Shown piece by piece: positions 17,435 to 26,602 of a stretch of DNA of 64,000 nt. Source of the stretch: Chitinophagales bacterium (GTDB lineage Bacteria; Bacteroidota; Bacteroidia; Chitinophagales; Saprospiraceae); the NCBI GenBank assembly GCA_017303875.1, contig JAFLBP010000002.1, forward strand, positions 124,001 through 188,000, read 5' to 3'. Positions within the stretch are counted from its first letter, which is position 1. Every line of letters starts with the position of its first letter. A program made the position numbers and the translations under genes. The notes under the pieces are model-generated. The model did no database searches. It had not been told where the DNA came from and saw only the letters and a program-made list of their open reading frames with translations.

Positions 17435-19045
17435 TTGACCACGAATAAGCTGCTCCTATACTTCCACACCCTCCGGCACCTGAAAAGCAAACAGGTATAC
17501 TGGCGCGTGTATTATATGCTGCGGCGCAGGTTTCGCCGCCTGAGCGGGCATCGCTATGTCCTGAGCAGCGTGCCGGAGCAGTCCGGCGGATTGTTTTTTG
17601 AAAAATCCATCCCTGCGGCCGCGCACTGGAACCCGGCCGACAACAGTTTTCAATTCCTCAACCGCTGGTATACTTTCGGGGAGCGGGTGGACTGGAAATT
17701 TGCCCATTACGGCAAACTCTGGACTTACAACCTGCACTATTTTGAATACCTGCTTGCGCCTGCTGTTACGGCGGCCGAGGGGGAACGCCTGATCCTGGAT
17801 TTTATCGCGGCCCTGCCCCGCAGGCCCGAGGCGCTGGAACCTTATCCGATTTCGCTGCGCTTGTTGTTCTGGACGCGTTTCCTGACCCAGCATAACATTC
17901 AAAACCCGGAGATTGACGCTTCGATGTATGCCCAGGCCTATATCCTGGCCGACAACATAGAATACCACCTGTTGGGCAATCATTACTTAGAAAATGGCTT
18001 TGGGTTGTTGTTTGCCGCGTATTATTTCCGAGATGTGGTTTTGTATAAAAAAGCGCGGGCGATTGTACAAAGTGAATTGTCGGAGCAGGTTTTGTCCGAT
18101 GGCGCGCATTACGAGCGTTCGCCGATGTACCATGCTATTTTGCTGTATCGTTTGCTGGATGTTTTGAATTTGACCCAACATAACCCGGGTTGCTTTGGGG
18201 CAGATTTATTGCCTTTGTTGCAGCAAAAAGCGGCGCTACAGTTGGGCTGGCTGTCGCAAATCAGCACGCCTGCCGGCGATTTACCGGCCTTTAATGATAC
18301 AGCGCCGGATATTGCGCCGGCCTCGGCAAATTTGCTGCACTACGGTGCTCGGCTGGGTATTCAGCCGGCGGAAATTTCTTTGGGAGAGAGCGGGTATCGG
18401 GTTTTACAAAATGCAGTATTTCAATGCATTATAGACGTAGGCGATATTGGACCCGACTATATTCCCGGTCATGCGCACTGCGACGCCTTGTCTTTTGAAC
18501 TCTACCATAACGGTATGCCACTTTTGGTGAACACAGGCATTTCCACTTATGATAAAAACGAGCGGCGGCAATACGAGCGCTCAACGGCGGCACACAATAC
18601 CGTGCAACTGAACGGCGTGGAGCAGTCGGAGGTTTGGGGCGGTTTTCGCGTGGCGCGCCGTGCGTATGCGCGGGTGCTGGAAGATTCGGCGGGTAGCGTA
18701 AAAGCCACGCATACGGGTTATGATCGCTTAGGTTTGCGGCATGTGCGTGCTGTGGAAATGAGCGAAAGCAGTTTGAAAATTTTAGATGAAATACAAACCC
18801 CGGTCGGGCAGCCGGCGATAGCGGATGCGACGGCTTTTTTTCACCTGGCGCCCAAGGTGGAAATTCTGGAAGAAGGGGCTGGTTTTATCCGCACCAATCG
18901 CGGGCGCATGGAATTTACGGGTTATGAATCTATAAAAATTGAGGCTTACCGCTATGCAGCGGGTTATAATTTGTTGTTGCCCGCACGCCGTGTGGTGGTG
19001 CGGTTTAGAGAACACCTTGAAATAGTGATGAGCGATGAGCGATGA
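17435..19045 (+). CDS. Heparinase II/III-like protein
   Basis: A 536-residue protein with the usual two parts: an N-terminal alpha/alpha toroid (NHYLENGFGLLFAAYYF near residues 182-198) and a beta-sandwich heparinase II/III domain containing GHAHCDALSFELY near 345 and STAAHNTVQLNG. Such proteins in biosynthetic loci are predicted uronate-polymer lyases or tailoring factors. No clear signal peptide is seen. Start TTG at 17435, the only start before the conserved N-terminus. The last codons and the stop lie within the downstream GATGAG array, so the C-terminus has been rewritten by repeat sequence. Confidence 0.85.
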   Translation: MTTNKLLLYFHTLRHLKSKQVYWRVYYMLRRRFRRLSGHRYVLSSVPEQSGGLFFEKSIPAAAHWNPADNSFQFLNRWYTFGERVDWKFAHYGKLWTYNLHYFEYLLAPAVTAAEGERLILDFIAALPRRPEALEPYPISLRLLFWTRFLTQHNIQNPEIDASMYAQAYILADNIEYHLLGNHYLENGFGLLFAAYYFRDVVLYKKARAIVQSELSEQVLSDGAHYERSPMYHAILLYRLLDVLNLTQHNPGCFGADLLPLLQQKAALQLGWLSQISTPAGDLPAFNDTAPDIAPASANLLHYGARLGIQPAEISLGESGYRVLQNAVFQCIIDVGDIGPDYIPGHAHCDALSFELYHNGMPLLVNTGISTYDKNERRQYERSTAAHNTVQLNGVEQSEVWGGFRVARRAYARVLEDSAGSVKATHTGYDRLGLRHVRAVEMSESSLKILDEIQTPVGQPAIADATAFFHLAPKVEILEEGAGFIRTNRGRMEFTGYESIKIEAYRYAAGYNLLLPARRVVVRFREHLEIVMSDER

Positions 19046-19083
19046 GTGATGAGCGATGAGTGATGAGCGATGAGCGATGAGTG
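19026..19083 (+). repeat. GATGAGC/GATGAGT heptanucleotide array, copy 1
   Basis: Eight or so tandem units of GATGAGY, period 7. They begin inside the last codons of the heparinase-like gene and end 36 bases before the four-helix-bundle gene. Confidence 0.9.
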
Positions 19084-19119
19084 CTTATTTGCTTACAATC
19101 AAGAACTTATAAAAATACT

Positions 19120-19491
19120 ATGATGACGCCATCAGGACCAATGAGAGAAAAATCACTGCTATTTGCAGTTAGAATTGTAAATCTGTGCCGATATCTTACT
19201 GAAGAAAAGGCAGAGTATATTTTAAGCAAACAAGTGCTTCGAAGTGGCACTAATCCTGGTGCAATGGTACGTGAAGCTGAAAACGCGGAAAGCGGCAGCG
19301 ATTTTATTCATAAGCTATCCATTGCGCAAAAAGAAATTGCAGAAACGCAATATTGGCTCGAACTACTTTTCAAATCGCAATACATCAAAGAAAACGAATT
19401 CAATTCCCTCTATGACGATAGCATGGTACTCTTGAAATTATTTAGAAGTGCCATACTTACACGTAAAAAAAACCTAAGAAACAAAGAATAA
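19120..19491 (+). CDS. Four-helix-bundle protein (S23 / IVP family)
   Basis: A 123-residue protein. VNLCRYLTEEKAEYILSKQ, RSGTNPGAMVREAENAES and HKLSIAQKEIAETQYWLEL are the conserved helices of the family first described from intervening sequences in 23S rRNA genes and related to the DGR accessory protein Avd. The role is unknown; a positively charged nucleic-acid-binding pentamer is known for relatives. Start ATG at 19120 is followed directly by the conserved region; a GTG at 19081 lies in the repeat. The gene sits between two GATGAGY arrays with nothing else, which suggests a small inserted cassette. Confidence 0.88.
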   Translation: MMTPSGPMREKSLLFAVRIVNLCRYLTEEKAEYILSKQVLRSGTNPGAMVREAENAESGSDFIHKLSIAQKEIAETQYWLELLFKSQYIKENEFNSLYDDSMVLLKLFRSAILTRKKNLRNKE

Positions 19492-19498
19492 GTAGGTA

Positions 19499-19560
19499 GT
19501 GATGAGCGATGAGTGATGAGTGATGAGCGATGAGCGGTGCGTGATGAGCGGAGCGTGATG
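19499..19560 (+). repeat. GATGAGC/GATGAGT heptanucleotide array, copy 2
   Basis: A second GATGAGY array in the same direction, degenerating toward GCGTGATG at its 3' end. It starts 8 bases after the stop of the four-helix-bundle gene. Confidence 0.9.
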
Positions 19561-19837
19561 CGTGCGGTTGTGATACCCGGCCATACACCAGATGCTTCAC
19601 TGAGTTATTGATGAGCCACAATTTCTAAATTTGATTAAAAATCTGATAATCAGCGAATTACTGTTAAATTCCGAATTGGAGGAATAACTTCAATACTATT
19701 GAGATGTAACTACGCCCGGCAGGTAGTCTACTAATGAACCACAATTTCAGTATTAATCTTAATGCCTAAAAATCAATTGATTGTTGTCGATGCCGACCAG
19801 CGAAATGGGATGTAAAATTTTGTCAGAATGATAAGCT
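19561..19837. other. Non-coding gap with one short direct repeat
   Basis: No convincing gene lies here. ATGARCCACAATTTC occurs twice, at 19611 and 19734, suggesting a decayed repeat. The rest is AT-rich and unremarkable. Confidence 0.4.
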
Positions 19838-19987
19838 CCAAAGATTAATTTCCCGCAGAATTCGCAGATTGACGCGCAGATCGCGCAGAACTTTTACGCT
19901 TGGCTACACCAGGTAGCATAAAAAAATCTGCGCGATCTGCGCGATCTGCGCGTCAATCTGCGAATTCTACGGGAAATTGATCTTTGG
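19838..19987. repeat. TCTGCGCGATC hairpin element, copy 1
   Basis: A 150-base inverted repeat. The left arm begins CCAAAGATTAATTTCCCG and continues with GCAGA words; the right arm ends CGGGAAATTGATCTTTGG. The loop contains TTACGCTTGG and GGTAGCATAAAAA. Related copies occur at 53992-54110 and 60371-60475, with the same arm words and a similar loop. Confidence 0.85.
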
Positions 19988-20054
19988 CGACACGCTCCGG
20001 GGGCATTGTCGGTTTGGTAGCCGAGCCAGCCAGTAGCCTCAACATAACAACCGC

Positions 20055-20100
20055 ACTCATTGCTCATCACTCATCGCTCATCACTCATCACTCATCGCTC
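20055..20100 (-). repeat. CTCATCR heptanucleotide array, inverted copy
   Basis: The reverse complement of the GATGAGY arrays, ending four bases before the ATG of the next gene. Together with copies 1 and 2 it brackets the four-helix-bundle gene and the hairpin at 19838. Confidence 0.9.
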
Positions 20101-20103
20101 AAA

Positions 20104-21303
20104 ATGCGTCTTCTTTTCCTGACCGATAACTTTCCGCCGGAGGTAAATGCGCCGGCCTCGCGCACATTCGAGCATTGCCGGGAGTGGGTGCAAGCGGGGC
20201 ATCAGGTAACGGTGATTACCTGTGCGCCGAATTTTCCGCAGGGAAAAGTTTATGCGGGCTACAAGAACAAGTTGTACCAGGTGGAGGAAATGTCGGGCAT
20301 TCGGGTGATTCGGGTGTGGAGTTACATTACGGCCAACGAGGGTTTTGTAAAGCGCATTTTAGATTACATCAGTTTTGCGGTGATGGCCGTATTTGTGGGC
20401 CTGTTCAGGCGCTGCGATTTGATTGTGGCCACCTCGCCACAATTTTTCACGGCCGTGGGCGGCTGCGTGCTGGCCTTCCTGAAGCGCAAGCCCTGGGTGA
20501 TGGAAGTGCGCGATTTGTGGCCCGAATCCATCAAAGCCGTAGGGGCTATGCGGGAAGGGCGTATGTATCATTTGCTGGAGCGCCTGGAGCTGTTTTTATA
20601 CCGTCATGCGCGGGCAGTGGTGGTGGTCACCGATGCGTTTAAGGAAAATTTGCGCACGCGCGGTATTCCGGAAGAAAAAATTTATGTGATCAAAAACGGT
20701 GTTTTGCTGGATCAGTTCAGTCCGCGCCCCAAGGATGCGGCCCTGGTAGCCGAGCTGGGGCTGGAGGGCAAATTTGTGCTGGCCTACCTCGGCACCCACG
20801 GCATGGCACATGCGCTGGATTTTGTGCTGCGCGCGTCGGCGGCTTTGCCGGAAGATGTTCGAATTTTATTAATCGGTGATGGCGCAGAGAAGGCTAAGTT
20901 ATTAAAAATCAAAGAAGAAGGGCGTTTTGATAAAGTATTTATGTTGCCTTCCGTTACCAAAACAGAGATTGCGCGTTACATTGCAGTAAGCGATGTGGCA
21001 TTGGTGAATTTACAAAAGTCGGATACCTTCAAAACCGTTATTCCGTCCAAAATTTTTGAAAATGCAGCCATGCAAAAACCCATTTTACTGGGAGTGGAGG
21101 GAGAGTCGAAAGCACTGATTGAGCAGTACGGCGCCGGGCTTTGTTTTGAGCCTGAAAATGAAATAGATTTTTTGGAAAAAACAATGCATCTTCGCGTTGT
21201 GGAAACCTATGGGAAATGTCAGGAAGGCTGTACCCGACTGGCACAGGATTTCAACCGGAAAACACTTGCAGTTCGTATGTTAGGTATTCTGGAAAAACTT
21301 TGA
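20104..21303 (+). CDS. GT4 glycosyltransferase, WbuB-like
   Basis: A 399-residue GT-B enzyme. MRLLFLTDNFPPEVNAPASR and VTVITCAPNFPQGKVY are the typical N-terminus of WbuB/WcaI-like transferases that add FucNAc or fucose; MEVRDLWPESI is also conserved. The start is the ATG at 20104, right after the CTCATC array; upstream in-frame codons translate the repeat and are not protein-like. Downstream Gmd and fucose synthase make GDP-fucose, a possible donor, but this is inference. Confidence 0.88.
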   Translation: MRLLFLTDNFPPEVNAPASRTFEHCREWVQAGHQVTVITCAPNFPQGKVYAGYKNKLYQVEEMSGIRVIRVWSYITANEGFVKRILDYISFAVMAVFVGLFRRCDLIVATSPQFFTAVGGCVLAFLKRKPWVMEVRDLWPESIKAVGAMREGRMYHLLERLELFLYRHARAVVVVTDAFKENLRTRGIPEEKIYVIKNGVLLDQFSPRPKDAALVAELGLEGKFVLAYLGTHGMAHALDFVLRASAALPEDVRILLIGDGAEKAKLLKIKEEGRFDKVFMLPSVTKTEIARYIAVSDVALVNLQKSDTFKTVIPSKIFENAAMQKPILLGVEGESKALIEQYGAGLCFEPENEIDFLEKTMHLRVVETYGKCQEGCTRLAQDFNRKTLAVRMLGILEKL

Positions 21304-21391
21304 TTTTAATCCATCTGTCTTATACGCTTACTGGTTTAGCATTGTACACAAGGGAATTACACAAAATTACAAAACAAACACAACTCCAGCC

Positions 21392-23248
21392 ATGTGCGGG
21401 TTCGCCGCTATTTATCACCAAAGAAAACTCGCTGCCCCGGATGTATGTATCCGAAGTATGGCGCAGCGAATGCAACACCGCGGCCCTGATGCCGACGGTT
21501 TTTACGAGGATTCGTTTGTTGCCCTCGGGCATCGGCGATTGGCCATTATGGACCTCTCCCCCGACGGGCTTCAGCCCATGTGGGACAGCTCGGGGCGTTA
21601 TGCCGTTGTTTACAATGGCGAAATTTACAACTTCCAGGATTTAAAAAACCAGCTGCCGGCTTACCCTTTCCGTTCCAAATCGGATACAGAGGTTTTGCTG
21701 GCTGGTTTTGCAGCCTGGGGAACAGATTTGTTCCGGCGCTTGAACGGCATTTTTGCTTTTGCCCTCTACGACAAACACGAAGGCCGGATGTACCTCGTGC
21801 GCGATCGCTTCGGCATTAAACCGCTTTATTATTTTGAAAAAGACGGTGTACTGGCAGCGGCTTCCGAGCAACGCGCGATTTTAGCCACCGGTCTGCCGGA
21901 AAAAAAGCTGAATCCCGATGCCCTTTCTGATTTCCTCTGGAACGGCTGTGTTACCGGCGAAAAACGCCTCACAGCGGGTATCCGGCAGTTGCAGGCAGGG
22001 CAATGGGCCTTGATGGATGCCCGGGGCTTTTCGGTGCATACGTATTTCCAACTCGGACAGACACAAGCGCCCTGGAACGACAAAGACCCGGCAACCCTCA
22101 AAAAAGAACTGCTCGATCTTTTACGGCAGGCCGTGTCGCGGCAACTGATGAGCGATGTGCCCCTGGGTGCATTTTTATCGGGTGGAATTGATTCCAGTGC
22201 CATTGTGGCCCTCATGTCGGAGGTGAGCAGCGGCAAACCCCTGACCTTTACCGTCGGCTTTGAGGAAAACCGCTTTGACGAGAGCGCGTATGCGCGCATG
22301 ATTGCTGATAAATTCGGCACGGAGCATACTGTACTCACTTTGCGGCCGCAGGACTTTTTGGATGCCCTGCCCGAAGCCCTGAATGCCATGGACACCGTTA
22401 CGATGGATGGTGTAAATACCTATTTAGTTTCAAAAATGACCCGCAATGCAGGGGTGACAGTGGCGCTTTCCGGTTTGGGCGGCGATGAATTATTTGCCGG
22501 ATACCAAACCTTCAAGCGTTACCTGCAATGGCGCGATAAATCCTGGTGGCGCCTGCCGCATGCCTTGCGGGCCGGCTTAAGTTATCCGCTGCGCCATTGG
22601 ATGATTACGCCTTACTACCGTCGTATCGGCGCATTTTTAAATGTTGAAAAATACGACATCGGGCACGTTTATCCGCAGTTCCGGGGTATTTTTGAGCGCA
22701 ATACCATCGAAAAAATATCCGGCGGAAAACCCCTGGCCAACCCGATGGCCGAATACCTGAAACAGGTAGCCGGCAAAATAGACGGGCTGCCCTTGTTAAG
22801 TCAGTACAGCATCGGCGAATTGTCGGGCTACACCCAGCACATGCTGCTCAAAGATACCGACCAGATGAGCATGGCCTCTTCGCTGGAGGTACGGGTACCT
22901 TTCTTCGACAACGACCTCGTTGATTATGTGTTGCAAATACCCGATGCACAAAAGTACCCACACACGCCCAAGCAACTGCTGGTAGATGCGCTGGCGCCCC
23001 GCCTGCCCGATGAAATTGTGCACCGGCCCAAAATGGGCTTTACCCTGCCCTGGGATCAGTGGCTGCGCGAGGAATTGCATGATTTTTGCCAAACCCATAT
23101 CGAAGCGCTTTGCAGCCGCGGGTTGCTTAATGCAGACTATATCCGGCAAATGTGGCGTTGGTTTCAGAAAGGGGAAAAACAAGTGCTCTGGTCGCATATC
23201 TGGATGTTTGTAGTGCTGGAATATTGGCTGCAAAAAAATCTGGATTAA
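21392..23248 (+). CDS. asnB: Asparagine synthase (glutamine-hydrolysing), second copy
   Basis: A 618-residue paralogue of the protein at 10075. Cys2 (MCGFAAIYHQ) is the glutaminase nucleophile; HRRLAIMDLS and NGEIYNF mark the N-terminal domain; SGGIDSSAIVAL near residues 263-274 is the PP-loop; DTDQMSMASSLEVRVPFFD is the C-terminal signature. It begins 88 bases after the GT4 and is separated from gmd by a palindrome. It may amidate a sugar carboxylate or make asparagine. Confidence 0.9.
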   Translation: MCGFAAIYHQRKLAAPDVCIRSMAQRMQHRGPDADGFYEDSFVALGHRRLAIMDLSPDGLQPMWDSSGRYAVVYNGEIYNFQDLKNQLPAYPFRSKSDTEVLLAGFAAWGTDLFRRLNGIFAFALYDKHEGRMYLVRDRFGIKPLYYFEKDGVLAAASEQRAILATGLPEKKLNPDALSDFLWNGCVTGEKRLTAGIRQLQAGQWALMDARGFSVHTYFQLGQTQAPWNDKDPATLKKELLDLLRQAVSRQLMSDVPLGAFLSGGIDSSAIVALMSEVSSGKPLTFTVGFEENRFDESAYARMIADKFGTEHTVLTLRPQDFLDALPEALNAMDTVTMDGVNTYLVSKMTRNAGVTVALSGLGGDELFAGYQTFKRYLQWRDKSWWRLPHALRAGLSYPLRHWMITPYYRRIGAFLNVEKYDIGHVYPQFRGIFERNTIEKISGGKPLANPMAEYLKQVAGKIDGLPLLSQYSIGELSGYTQHMLLKDTDQMSMASSLEVRVPFFDNDLVDYVLQIPDAQKYPHTPKQLLVDALAPRLPDEIVHRPKMGFTLPWDQWLREELHDFCQTHIEALCSRGLLNADYIRQMWRWFQKGEKQVLWSHIWMFVVLEYWLQKNLD

Positions 23249-23265
23249 GCGGGTGGTTTCTCTCA

Positions 23266-23366
23266 CAGATGTTACACAGAAGGTTTCGCACAGAATGACA
23301 CAGATCATTCCCACAGAAGGCACTGAATCTGTGTTTTCTGTGGGAATGATCTGTGTCGTTCTGTGC
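23266..23366. repeat. CACAGA palindrome between asnB and gmd
   Basis: 31-base arms at 23288-23318 and 23336-23366 are complementary except for one base, around a 17-base loop. A preceding CACAGATGTTACACAGA (23264-23280) belongs to the same word family as 60150-60289. It could act as a transcription barrier, but there is no T-run after the stem. Confidence 0.85.
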
Positions 23367-23389
23367 GCAATAAAACACGATAAATTTAC

Positions 23390-24496
23390 ATGAAAAAAGC
23401 TTTAATCACCGGGATAACCGGGCAAGACGGCGCGTATTTAGCCGAACTTTTACTCGCCAAAGGCTATGAAGTGCATGGCATCAAGCGCCGCAGTTCCTTG
23501 TTCAATACCGAGCGGATCGACCATTTATACGAAGACCCGCACGTCAATAACCGGCATTTTGTACTGCATTACGGCGACCTGACCGACAGCACCAACCTCA
23601 TCCGCATTGTACAGCAGGTACAGCCCGATGAAATTTACAACCTCGGTGCACAAAGCCACGTGCAGGTGAGCTTTGAAACACCCGAATACACTGCCAACGC
23701 CGATGCGGTAGGTACTTTGCGCCTGCTGGAAGCCATTCGCCTGCTGGGGATGACGGAAAAGACAAAATTCTACCAAGCCTCTACTTCCGAGTTGTATGGT
23801 TTGGTGCAGGAAGTGCCGCAATCCGAAACCACGCCTTTTTACCCGCGTTCACCCTATGGCGTAGCTAAATTATACGCTTACTGGATTACGGTAAACTACC
23901 GCGAATCTTACGGTATATTTGCCAGCAACGGCATCTTGTTCAACCACGAATCGCCCCTGCGCGGCGAAACATTTGTTACGCGAAAAATCACCCGTGCAGC
24001 AGCTAAAATTGCACTGGGTTTGCAGGACAAACTCTACCTTGGCAACTTAGATGCACAGCGCGACTGGGGCCATGCCCGCGACTATGTGGAGGGCATGTGG
24101 CGCATCATGCAACACGACAAAGCCGACGACTTTGTACTGGCAACGGGCAAAACCACCGAAGTGCGCGATTTTTGCCGCAAAGCATTTAGCGCCGCCGGCG
24201 TAGAACTCGAATTTGAAGGCGAAGGCGTGCAGGAAGTCGGTCGCGTACGTCGCTCGGAGTATTCGCATTTAAAACCGGGTCAGGTATTGCTGGAAGTCGA
24301 CCCGCGTTACTTCCGTCCGGCGGAAGTAGACCTGCTGATCGGGGATGCGAGCAAGGCCCGCACGCAATTAGGCTGGGCGCCGCAGCACACACTCGAACAA
24401 TTGGTGCAGGAAATGGTTATGAGCGATCTGGAATTATTCAAACGCGAGGAATACCTCAAACAGGGCGGTTTTGAGATCCGCAATCAGTACGAATAA
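23390..24496 (+). CDS. gmd: GDP-mannose 4,6-dehydratase
   Basis: A 368-residue short-chain dehydrogenase converting GDP-D-mannose to GDP-4-keto-6-deoxymannose. [15 protein letters not shown] is the NADP-binding motif; [10 protein letters not shown] and [12 protein letters not shown] (YxxxK, Tyr near 157) form the active site; [10 protein letters not shown] is Gmd-specific. The stop overlaps the next start by one base, making gmd-fcl a two-gene unit for GDP-L-fucose. Confidence 0.96.
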   Translation: MKKALITGITGQDGAYLAELLLAKGYEVHGIKRRSSLFNTERIDHLYEDPHVNNRHFVLHYGDLTDSTNLIRIVQQVQPDEIYNLGAQSHVQVSFETPEYTANADAVGTLRLLEAIRLLGMTEKTKFYQASTSELYGLVQEVPQSETTPFYPRSPYGVAKLYAYWITVNYRESYGIFASNGILFNHESPLRGETFVTRKITRAAAKIALGLQDKLYLGNLDAQRDWGHARDYVEGMWRIMQHDKADDFVLATGKTTEVRDFCRKAFSAAGVELEFEGEGVQEVGRVRRSEYSHLKPGQVLLEVDPRYFRPAEVDLLIGDASKARTQLGWAPQHTLEQLVQEMVMSDLELFKREEYLKQGGFEIRNQYE

Positions 24497-25425
24497 TGGA
24501 AAAAAACGCCAAAATTTATATTGCCGGGCATCGGGGTATGGTAGGTTCGGCCTTGCTGCGCAAATTGCAGGCTGAGGGTTATACCAATTTTGCCTTGCGC
24601 AGTTCCAAAGAATTAGATTTGCGCAATCAGGCAGCCGTTCAGGCATTTTTTGAAGCGGAAAAACCCCAATACGTGTTTCTGGCAGCCGCCAAAGTTGGCG
24701 GTATTGTGGCCAATAATACTTACCGCGCCGAGTTTTTGTACGACAACCTAATGATGGAGTCGAATGTCATTGAAGCGGCTTACCGCAATGGCGTGAAAAA
24801 ACTCATGTTCCTTGGTTCGTCGTGCATTTACCCTAAAATGGCGCCGCAACCCCTCACCGAAGACAGCCTGCTGACGGGCCTGCTGGAGCCGACCAATGAG
24901 CCGTATGCCATCGCCAAAATTGCCGGCATCAAGCTCTGCGATGCTTATCGCGCCCAATACGGCTGCGATTTTATTTCGGTCATGCCCACCAATCTCTACG
25001 GCCCCAACGACAACTATCACCCGGAAAACAGCCATGTGTTGCCGGCTATGTTGCGCAAATTTCACCTTGCAAAAGAAGCGCATGCGCCAGCCGTAACCCT
25101 CTGGGGCACTGGCAAACCCCTGCGCGAGTTTATGCACGTAGACGACCTGGCTGATGCCTGTTATTTTCTGATGCAGACATACAGCGCACCCGGGCACATC
25201 AATATCGGCGTGGGGCATGATATTTCCATCCTCGAACTGGCGCAGATGGTGCAGCGGGTAGTGGGCTACGAAGGCCGTATTGAACACGACCTGAGCAAAC
25301 CGGACGGCACCCCGCGCAAACTCATGGATGTGAGCAAGTTGCACGCCATGGGCTGGAAAGCAAAAATTGACCTTGAAACCGGCATTCAATCGGTTTATGA
25401 GGCATTGGATAAAAGCATTTTTTAG
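24496..25425 (+). CDS. fcl: GDP-L-fucose synthase (epimerase/reductase)
   Basis: A 309-residue enzyme that epimerises and reduces the Gmd product to GDP-L-fucose. [14 protein letters not shown] is the nucleotide motif; LGSSCIYPK carries the catalytic Cys near 109; [14 protein letters not shown] supplies Tyr136 and Lys140, matching the E. coli enzyme numbering. Also known as wcaG. It overlaps gmd by one base. Confidence 0.96.
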   Translation: MEKNAKIYIAGHRGMVGSALLRKLQAEGYTNFALRSSKELDLRNQAAVQAFFEAEKPQYVFLAAAKVGGIVANNTYRAEFLYDNLMMESNVIEAAYRNGVKKLMFLGSSCIYPKMAPQPLTEDSLLTGLLEPTNEPYAIAKIAGIKLCDAYRAQYGCDFISVMPTNLYGPNDNYHPENSHVLPAMLRKFHLAKEAHAPAVTLWGTGKPLREFMHVDDLADACYFLMQTYSAPGHINIGVGHDISILELAQMVQRVVGYEGRIEHDLSKPDGTPRKLMDVSKLHAMGWKAKIDLETGIQSVYEALDKSIF

Positions 25426-25426
25426 G

Positions 25427-25520
25427 GTGTTTTAGTGTTTTGGTATTTTAGTGTTTAAGTATCCTTACACAAACACTAAAACACTAAAATACCCAAACAC
25501 TAAAACACTAAAACACTTTA
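25427..25520. repeat. ACACTAAA palindromic repeat
   Basis: TTTTAGTGTTT words (25429-25456) face AAACACTAAAA words (25470-25516), with TGGTATTTTAG/CTAAAATACCC in the middle of each arm. The units recur at about 8 bases. The element separates fcl from the guanylyltransferase and ends six bases before its GTG start. Confidence 0.85.
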
Positions 25521-25525
25521 GTCAC

Positions 25526-26602
25526 GTGAAAAACACATACGTTGCCATTATGGCCGGTGGCGTGGGCAGCCGCTTTTGGCCGGGCAGCCGCGAGGCACGC
25601 CCCAAACAATTTTTAGACATGCTGGGCGTGGGCAAAAGCCTGTTGCAGCTCACTTTTGAGCGTTTTTTGCCCTTGGTGCCGGCGTCAAACATTTTTATTG
25701 TCACCAATGGGATGTACAAGGATTTGGTGAAGGAACAACTGCCGGAAATCAGCGACAACCAGATTTTGTGCGAGCCGAGCCGCAACAACACTGCGCCTTG
25801 TATTGCGTATACGGCGTTGAAGTTGCAGGCCCTCGATCCGGAGGCGAAATTTATTGTAGCCTCTTCCGATCACATTGTGCTCAAGCCGGAGGCATTTCTG
25901 GAAAAGATAAAAATTGCCCTTGATTTTGCCAACAACCATGACGCGCTGGTAACCCTTGGCATTCAGCCTTCGCGTCCAGATACGGGTTACGGGTATATTC
26001 ATTTTGGCGAGGCGGCGACCGACAGCGTGCGCAAGGTGCTGCGTTTTACAGAAAAACCCAGCTTACCCATTGCGCAGGAGTTTGTAGATTCGGGCGAATA
26101 CTTGTGGAACTCCGGTATCTTCGTTTGGCATGTGCGGCATTTGCTAGATGCGTTTCAGGCCTTTGCGCCACAGATTTATAATTTGCTCAGCGAAGGCAAT
26201 GCGGTGTACAATACACCGGGAGAACAGGCATTTATCGATCGGGTTTATCCGCAAACCACCAATATTTCCGTGGATTTTGCCATTATGGAAAAAGCGGATA
26301 ATGTGTATACCGTGCCTTCGGAGTTCGGCTGGTCGGATTTGGGTACCTGGGCGAGTTTGTATGAAGAATGCCCCAAGGACGAAAACCGCAATGTCGTACA
26401 GGGCGATGCGGTGATGGCCTTAGACAGCAGCGACTGTATCATACGGGCGCCTAAAGGCAAATTAGTGGTGGTAAAAGACCTGCAAGATTATATCGTGGTC
26501 GATGAAGGCGATGTACTCCTGATTGCTCCAAAATCCAAAGAACAGGAGATTAAACAGGTTACAGCCCTCGTCAAGGAACGTTCCGGAATGAAATTTCTGT
26601 AA
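25526..26602 (+). CDS. Mannose-1-phosphate guanylyltransferase
   Basis: A 358-residue enzyme making GDP-mannose from mannose-1-phosphate and GTP, the substrate of Gmd. MAGGVGSRFWPGSREARPKQ is the pyrophosphorylase loop; FTEKPS and GYGYIHFG are sugar-binding; SEFGWSDLGTW is typical of ManC/RfbM. It lacks the C-terminal isomerase domain of bifunctional ManC. The start is GTG at 25526. An upstream ATG at 25451 would add 25 residues encoded by the ACACTAAA repeat and is rejected. Confidence 0.93.
   Translation: MKNTYVAIMAGGVGSRFWPGSREARPKQFLDMLGVGKSLLQLTFERFLPLVPASNIFIVTNGMYKDLVKEQLPEISDNQILCEPSRNNTAPCIAYTALKLQALDPEAKFIVASSDHIVLKPEAFLEKIKIALDFANNHDALVTLGIQPSRPDTGYGYIHFGEAATDSVRKVLRFTEKPSLPIAQEFVDSGEYLWNSGIFVWHVRHLLDAFQAFAPQIYNLLSEGNAVYNTPGEQAFIDRVYPQTTNISVDFAIMEKADNVYTVPSEFGWSDLGTWASLYEECPKDENRNVVQGDAVMALDSSDCIIRAPKGKLVVVKDLQDYIVVDEGDVLLIAPKSKEQEIKQVTALVKERSGMKFL

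Noticed and set aside
19120-19491. Diversity-generating retroelement suggested by the Avd-like fold
   Set aside because: No reverse transcriptase and no template/variable repeat pair are present in the window.
25451-25525. Upstream ATG for the mannose-1-phosphate guanylyltransferase
   Set aside because: Its 25 codons only translate the ACACTAAA repeat; the family N-terminus begins at the GTG at 25526.
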